From the NCBI GenBank assembly GCA_033065855.1, contig JAVXUO010002312.1, forward strand, positions 77,501-141,500: a DNA stretch of 64,000 bases. The letters run 5' to 3'. Below the pieces are notes generated by a model that was not told the origin of the DNA, ran no database searches, and saw only the letters and a list, made by a program, of their open reading frames with translations. The position numbers were made by a program, and so were the translations under genes. Of this stretch, positions 59,201 to 64,000 are shown piece by piece. Source of the DNA: Escallonia rubra. Taxonomy: Eukaryota; Streptophyta; Magnoliopsida; Escalloniales; Escalloniaceae. Each line of letters opens with the position of its first letter. Within the stretch, counting starts at the first letter, position 1.

Positions 59201-62200
59201 TTGCCTAGTTCAGATTTTTGTCAAACCCCACCGAACTTCAGTATTACTGTGTAGTCTGGCTTCTGTGTGTGTAATCCCTCTCCTTTTGATTCCTTGCTAG
59301 CCCCAAGCGATACAGAAGGGATGGAAAGCCGGCTACTGAGCGACCAGCCAGCAACCTTGATTTGGATGGTGGAGACCTTTCAGATCGAGATCAAAAGCAC
59401 CATCATAGGTTGCAAGATGCTGTGCCGCTTGAGGCCCCGTTACCACCTGATCACAAGGCTGACAATCGAGTTGTCAACAGGGAGTCTGACAAGAAATCTG
59501 ATGGAAGTCGAGTTGTAAACAGGGAGTCTGACAAGAAAACTAATGGACGCCATGAAGGAATTAAACATTCTTCTGACGCGGTTAATTTACCTCGGTCTCG
59601 AGCACATCTTCAGGTTTGGGGTGTATAGTATCTTTCAGTTTCTTTTCATAGTTGACTGCTTTAGCTTCTACTATACTGAAGGTTTCCAGGTTCCAGTATC
59701 TACCTTGAATCCCACAGGTTTTCTAGAGAAGCTTTTCATTACGTGTGACACGTAAACCATTGCAATTTATTGTTCTAAGTATTTTGAATTTCTATTGTCG
59801 TATGAATTGATAGCCAGAATTAAGAGTCGTGACGTTTTTTTCTAAAAATCTTACAAGTCATTTAATAGAGAGCAACCAATTGGTCTCTGTCTAGGTTAGC
59901 AGTGGGAAGGGGTCTTGCTACAGTTTGCACCTGGTAGCATTGCATTATGGTTGGAAGGCAATCGACCTTTTGTTTAATTTGTCTATACTTGTGACTTTGA
60001 CATTGTCACCATTGTGGGGAGTGAAGTCAGATATAGGAAGTGATCAGTCTGAATTAATGATTAATGGAGAAATTTTTTTGCACAAAAAACTATTAGTTTA
60101 ATCATGGTATAAAGCTGAGAACCCATGTTGAGGTCAAAGTCATGGATGCTACTGAGTAATAGGTAGTGATAGTATATACTTGGTTATAAAGACTTCTTAA
60201 CTTTATTCTGCTTTCCTCTTTTAAGATGTCGACCAAGTAATATACAGAATGAGGTTCTAGTTGGGATGTTATCCATCGAGTGCAAAAGCTCAGCCTTTGA
60301 ATTATTTTTCTGTGCGTGTAAAACGATATTGATTTATTGGGTGCTGTTCTGGCTGTTTTTCTCTTTGACTGTTATCTTTATTTCTTTTTGTGCAGAATAA
60401 GTATTTCCTCAAGGACAAAATAGATTGAAAATTTTGCTTCTATTGCACGGGAATCGTTCAACAGTCTTCTGTCCTGTCCTTTCTAGGACTTTTGACTATC
60501 CCACTAAATCTCCCATTTTCTTTACTTGGTAACTGAACTGGGATAGTGGTCTAATCGTGGAAGTCATTATGTCACACACGGGCAATGATGCTACTATTAT
60601 CATACCTTGAAAACTTTTAAGAAACAGAGAATTGTGCAACATTTGACCCTCATTCAATAGCTGTATAAAAAAATATGGAAGCACCGTACACCTCAGTCAA
60701 CGAACTTTCCTAGTGCCACAAATCTTGGGGATTCTTTGATCACGCTTCACTTGGGAAGTTTGGCAGGATCTTGAAAAAAAAGATTTTGATAATTTAACCC
60801 GTTGGCTAGGACTGCATTTTATTTTTTGCTTTGTGATAATCGATTTATAGTCTTATCCCAAAGAATCATGGAAGTAGCAATCGTACAAGTTTTGAGGATA
60901 GACAACCAGTTATGTGTTTGTAGTTTAAGGTCTGAGGCCTACCTTAGAGTAGTGAAATACTAACACCCCCCCCCCCCCCCCCCCGGGGCTCCCTTCCCAG
61001 AATAGTGGCAGAAATATGAAGTACAGTTTGCAGCCTTTACTTGCTACTTATGTTAATGTGAAAGCAACTCTTTCAAATATACTTGTTGAGGACACCTAAG
61101 AGAGGTCGTAGTTATGACCAAGTCTAAATGTTCAGCCCTAAAACTGCTGGAACCGTAGATCAGTTTGTCTGTTGAGTTTAATTCTTGTGGTTGTTACTCA
61201 GTCTCTGCAAACTTTTCTGGGCTGATGTGGCGGGATCTTGACTTCAAAGTCCTCCGTGTATATAACTATCTTAGGCTTGCCTGTGCATGTCTTATAACAG
61301 CACGATGACCGTGGCAATGCCGGGAAAGTTGATCGAAGCTTCCGTCACAGGAATGCTACTGGTAAGTTTCTCTTTTTCATTGCCTCCAAATTTTCATGAG
61401 CTTATCAACCAACTTTTTCAAGCTTCTTCTTTGGCTTATTCTCCATCACGTAATTACTTTCTATTTCAAGCATTGTCTTTGTTTGGTAAACGTGTTAACA
61501 TAAAGATGTTTAATGTTTTCTATGTCAACCCTGCTTACAGTAGATATCTGTGAACACGAACGTCTTGTGGTGTTAGGGGGATTATACAAATCTTAATAAT
61601 GCCTTTTTTTCTTTTCCTGTTCTTATCTTCCCTTCGGTAATACCTTGAGCCGTTGATGTGTGATTTGAAGAAACATGATCTCTTAAACTTGCTCTACCAC
61701 ATTAATGTCTATATTTTCGGTACTTATGAGCATCATTGTGATGTATTCATTTCAATCAACATCACTGTATCCCTTTCATGAGAAATGGTGGTAGCCAACG
61801 AGCTATGAACTTAACTATAACAATTATCTATATGATCGTTTCTCGTGTCAGACAACGACAAACTGACTCTTCTGTAAACTTCCCCCTCTGTTAAGATCGT
61901 GGATCGTGGAGACAATCGAAGGATCGGCAGAGTGAAAGTGAAACAAACAGGAGATCAACTAGGGACTCGCATCAAAGAGATGAGAAATCCCATGTCAGGG
62001 GGGAGGACAATCATGCGAAACGCCAGGATAGGGAGGCAGATGCAAAACTGCCGCCTGTTAGGAAAAGGCCTTCATTTAGCGAGAAGAAAATTACAGTGGA
62101 GGCTGAGAATGTTGACAAAGCAGCAAATGAGCCAGGGAAGCCAGGCCATACTGACCTCCCTGCCTTGGGAAAAGAAGAAACTGAAGGAAAAGGAGGCCAC

Positions 62201-62488
62201 AAACCCCGAGATTCAGACAGACCGGAGAAGCCGAATAGGGAGACAAAGTGGAGTGCAGCAGATGAGAAGCGAAAGTTCGGGGCGAGAGATTCATCTATTG
62301 CTAGTGGTGGCAGGTTCAGGGGACAACAAGATTATCAAGAAAGACACAATGGAAGGCAAGATTATCGTCCAGGTGGTTCTCGTGTTGACAAGTGGAAACA
62401 TGATCTTTTCGATGAGGCTAATAGAAGCCCACCACCAAAGACGGAGGAGGATCAAATTGCCAAGGTTGAAGCACTCCTGTCCTCGTAG
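56295..62488 (+). CDS. Arg/Ser/Asp-rich nuclear-type protein, possibly RNA-processing
   Basis: Four exons (56295-56365, 59301-59613, 61301-61361, 61896-62488) encode 345 aa, almost entirely charged and low-complexity. The N-terminus MSRREGRDSDSRRHRSSRFD and the exon 2 start PSPKRYRRDGKP resemble RS-type splicing-associated proteins, and basic clusters (RKRPSFSEKK) could be nuclear signals. Exon 2 has a 14-residue tandem repeat (RVVNRESDKK at about residues 80-89 and 94-103). The C-terminus, VDKWKHDLFDEANRSP to QIAKVEALLSS, is the most protein-like and probably the conserved part. All junctions are in frame. Intron 1 is 2.9 kb. No enzymatic domain or RRM is present, and nuclear RNA-processing function is inferred from composition only. 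Confidence 0.85.
60966..60984. repeat. C homopolymer, 19 bases, in RS-like gene intron 2
   Basis: An uninterrupted C run followed by GGGGC. Confidence 0.9.
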
Positions 62489-62654
62489 CTACAGGCGGCA
62501 CTCAGTTTTATTAGTTCTGAAAGCTGAATTGTTTTTTTCAGATGATGATGCGTTGATTTTATAAAGACCTGCACATGCTTTTGTTTGTGCGCTGGACTGA
62601 GTTTTGTATTTAAAGTGCTAAAAGGTCTTCTTAAAATATGAACTTGATTCGTAC

Positions 62655-63005
62655 TCATACTCGCTCAAAAGTAGCTTTGCCCAATGGAGCAAACCTAGGC
62701 AATATTCTGGACACTCCGGAAAGAAGCATAATGTGATGGGTCGTGATGTTACAAACTAAGACATGGCGGCCCTTCAAAGAGAATAAATAGGCATCGCGCA
62801 CAAATTTGGATGCGGACAACGCATATTCTTTTAATCTAAGTGCCATATTCTTCTCTCTTGCAGACAAAATGTAATATGCATCAACTGGTTTCTTGACTTG
62901 GTCTCCAAAATTCACAGTTAAAGCGTTGCCTTCGACAGTAGAGAAGCCGTCTTTAGCTGTCAACCAACCATGGTACAACCTTGTCCGTCCCCAAAAATGG
63001 TACAA
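62655..63005 (-). CDS. Unrecognised open frame, possible gene fragment
   Basis: A 116-codon minus frame reads like real protein in its first two thirds (YHGWLTAKDGFSTVEGNALTVNFGDQV, then KKPVDAYYIL and KNMALRLKEYALSASKFVRDAYLF). The balanced hydrophobic and charged residues and the absence of stops contrast with neighbouring frames. No family was identified. The reading frame upstream of 63005 meets a stop, and no clear exon partner was found, so it may be a pseudogene or a single exon of an unknown gene. Confidence 0.3.
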   Translation of the reverse strand: MYHFWGRTRLYHGWLTAKDGFSTVEGNALTVNFGDQVKKPVDAYYILSAREKNMALRLKEYALSASKFVRDAYLFSLKGRHVLVCNITTHHIMLLSGVSRILPRFAPLGKATFERV

Positions 63006-63360
63006 TCATGGTGCACGTGAACTAACATTTTCCAGGCCACAAGGTGCAGCTTCAAATTTTCATCCGGAGCTTAGGAACCTACAAGGTAAAAACAAAGATG
63101 CTTGCAGTGAGCATATATAAATTTGACCCTCGAACTAACGTTATGGCTCACTGACGCGCTAAGTCCCAGATCATCCTATCAGAAGTTGGAACTCAGATGA
63201 GGAGACTCAATTTGGTTCATACGTTTCCCTATTTGACAAGTCATTTGGTCCATACGTTTAGATCAGTTCACCTTCAATGCTACAGACGTAGAACCCCAAT
63301 GTCCATTTCTGATATAGGGTGGGTAGGTAGGTAGGGAGAGAGGGAGGGAGGGTGCTGAAT

Positions 63361-63380
63361 GAGAGAGAGAGAGAGAGAGA
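63361..63380. repeat. (GA)10 microsatellite
   Basis: A perfect dinucleotide run within purine-rich sequence (63325-63400). Confidence 0.9.
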
Positions 63381-63668
63381 CGGGGGGTGCTGAATGAGAT
63401 TTTGGTTTTAAGATCAAGGGCTAGATAGGAAGCGTACGACAGATAACAACAAAAATCACACATGATTTGCATGTCACTTAATCACACTTTTAAGGGGTAA
63501 AAAGCGCAAACCAGTTTTTCTATGTACTCGAAGACATTTTCCAAAGCCAAAATAAAATAGAGACGGATATTGAAGAAAAATAAATATTCTATTAAATCTT
63601 GAAAAGAAAAGAAAAAAAACATTATCAGTTGCTACAATGAGAAGAAATTTGACCTGAGATTTGCTCTA

Positions 63669-63911
63669 TTAAAGATTAAGATCTTCAATGTCAGTTAATA
63701 GAGCTGCATTCTGACTGGACCTCTTGTCAGGCAGGTTAACCACCAGTTGACCACATGCGCCACTAATATCTTGCCCCATTTGCTTGCGAACTGTAGTTCT
63801 TATGTTGTATGTACTCCTAAGTATTTTCTGGAATCTGGTAACTCTCTCGTCGGAGCTAGTTCTAAAATGACTGAGAGTTCCAATTGGATTAAAAGGTATC
63901 AAGTTCACAAC
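63669..63911 (-). CDS. RlmN/Cfr-like radical-SAM RNA methyltransferase, last exon (partial)
   Basis: On minus, an acceptor (CTGCAG at 63917-63912) opens an 80-codon exon ending DIEDLNL and TAA (63671-63669). It matches the C-terminus of the RlmN family: VVNLIPFNPIG (the NLIP-NP motif), FRTSSDERVTRFQKIL, then IRTTVRKQMGQDISGACGQL. The Cys in GACGQL aligns with the methyl-carrying Cys of bacterial RlmN (C355 in E. coli). Family knowledge: RlmN methylates C2 of an adenosine in 23S rRNA and tRNA, and plant versions are probably organellar. The radical-SAM CxxxCxxC exons lie beyond 64000. Confidence 0.92.
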   Translation of the reverse strand, partial: VVNLIPFNPIGTLSHFRTSSDERVTRFQKILRSTYNIRTTVRKQMGQDISGACGQLVVNLPDKRSSQNAALLTDIEDLNL

Positions 63912-64000
63912 CTGCAGCAGAAGCATGCGGTCTGATGTAAGGGGTAAAATCTGGGTAAATGGGAACGAGAAGCAAAAACTGCTGTTCATAATGACAAGAA

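Larger units (their letters stand above)
62489..63668. other. Convergent intergenic region
   Basis: It lies between the plus-strand RS-like gene and the minus-strand methyltransferase gene, so it should hold both 3' UTRs. It includes a (GA)10 tract at 63361-63380 and an unexplained minus-strand open frame (63005-62655), listed separately. Confidence 0.45.

Noticed and set aside
61899..62564. 221-codon plus frame overlapping the last exon of the RS-like gene in another phase.
   Set aside because: The in-frame continuation from exons 1-3 uses the other phase, ending EALLSS at 62488. The long frame is its shadow.
1..64000. A prokaryote-like defence system, CRISPR array or phage island.
   Set aside because: No direct-repeat/spacer arrays, operons, Cas, restriction or phage proteins were seen. 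Gene structure is clearly plant nuclear.

Overview
This is nuclear DNA from a flowering plant, most likely a eudicot. It is AT-rich, genes have many short exons with GT-AG (and a few GC-AG) introns, there is a plant-type nuclear tRNA-Gly(UCC), and the protein families are plant ones: GH10 xylanases with an N-terminal carbohydrate-binding module, plant basic secretory proteases, and a plant DNA polymerase kappa. No bacterial operons, CRISPR arrays or phage genes were seen. The species cannot be named from the sequence.

Layout. 1-6450: gene-poor, with repeat relics (1700-3480). 6455-6526: tRNA-Gly on the minus strand. 7055-20217: three complete seven-exon GH10 xylanase-like genes, two in tandem on minus (10098-7055 and 14289-10998) and one on plus (17195-20217). 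20502-21180: decayed MAP kinase kinase pseudogene. 22383-22814: a MITE. 22980-31810: duplicated block with a basic secretory protease gene in three states: frameshifted (24314), intact (29312-30013), and decayed and inverted (31810-31137). A roughly 2.4-kb repeat-rich insertion splits the second unit. 34302-35110: hAT-type non-autonomous element with a perfect 8-bp target duplication, apparently inside a dead fifth GH10 copy. 39971-35611: fourth intact GH10 gene (minus). 40369-51461: DNA polymerase kappa, 14 exons, divergent from GH10 gene 4 with only about 400 bp between start codons. 52599-54215: two-exon, probably plastid-targeted protein with a GNAT-like tail. 56295-62488: four-exon arginine/serine/aspartate-rich nuclear-type protein. 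63911-63669: last exon of an RlmN-like radical-SAM RNA methyltransferase (minus), whose other exons lie beyond the window.

The GH10 genes are predicted to be secreted enzymes acting on wall xylan, and the basic secretory proteases are predicted extracellular zinc peptidases of a defence-associated family. Both families show tandem birth and death. The other genes (polymerase kappa, GNAT-like protein, RS-like protein, RNA methyltransferase) are single-copy housekeeping-type genes.

Exon models were built by hand from splice consensus and paralogue alignment. All four GH10 models, polymerase kappa, the GNAT-like gene and the RS-like gene give open frames with total coding lengths divisible by three. 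The most notable observations are GC-AG introns kept at the same site in three of four GH10 paralogues, a Gln-to-Glu change in the active-site region of one of them, two Mutator-like MITEs with perfect 9-bp target duplications, the hAT insertion with its 8-bp duplication, and the repeat-rich insertion whose empty site is preserved in the neighbouring duplicate.
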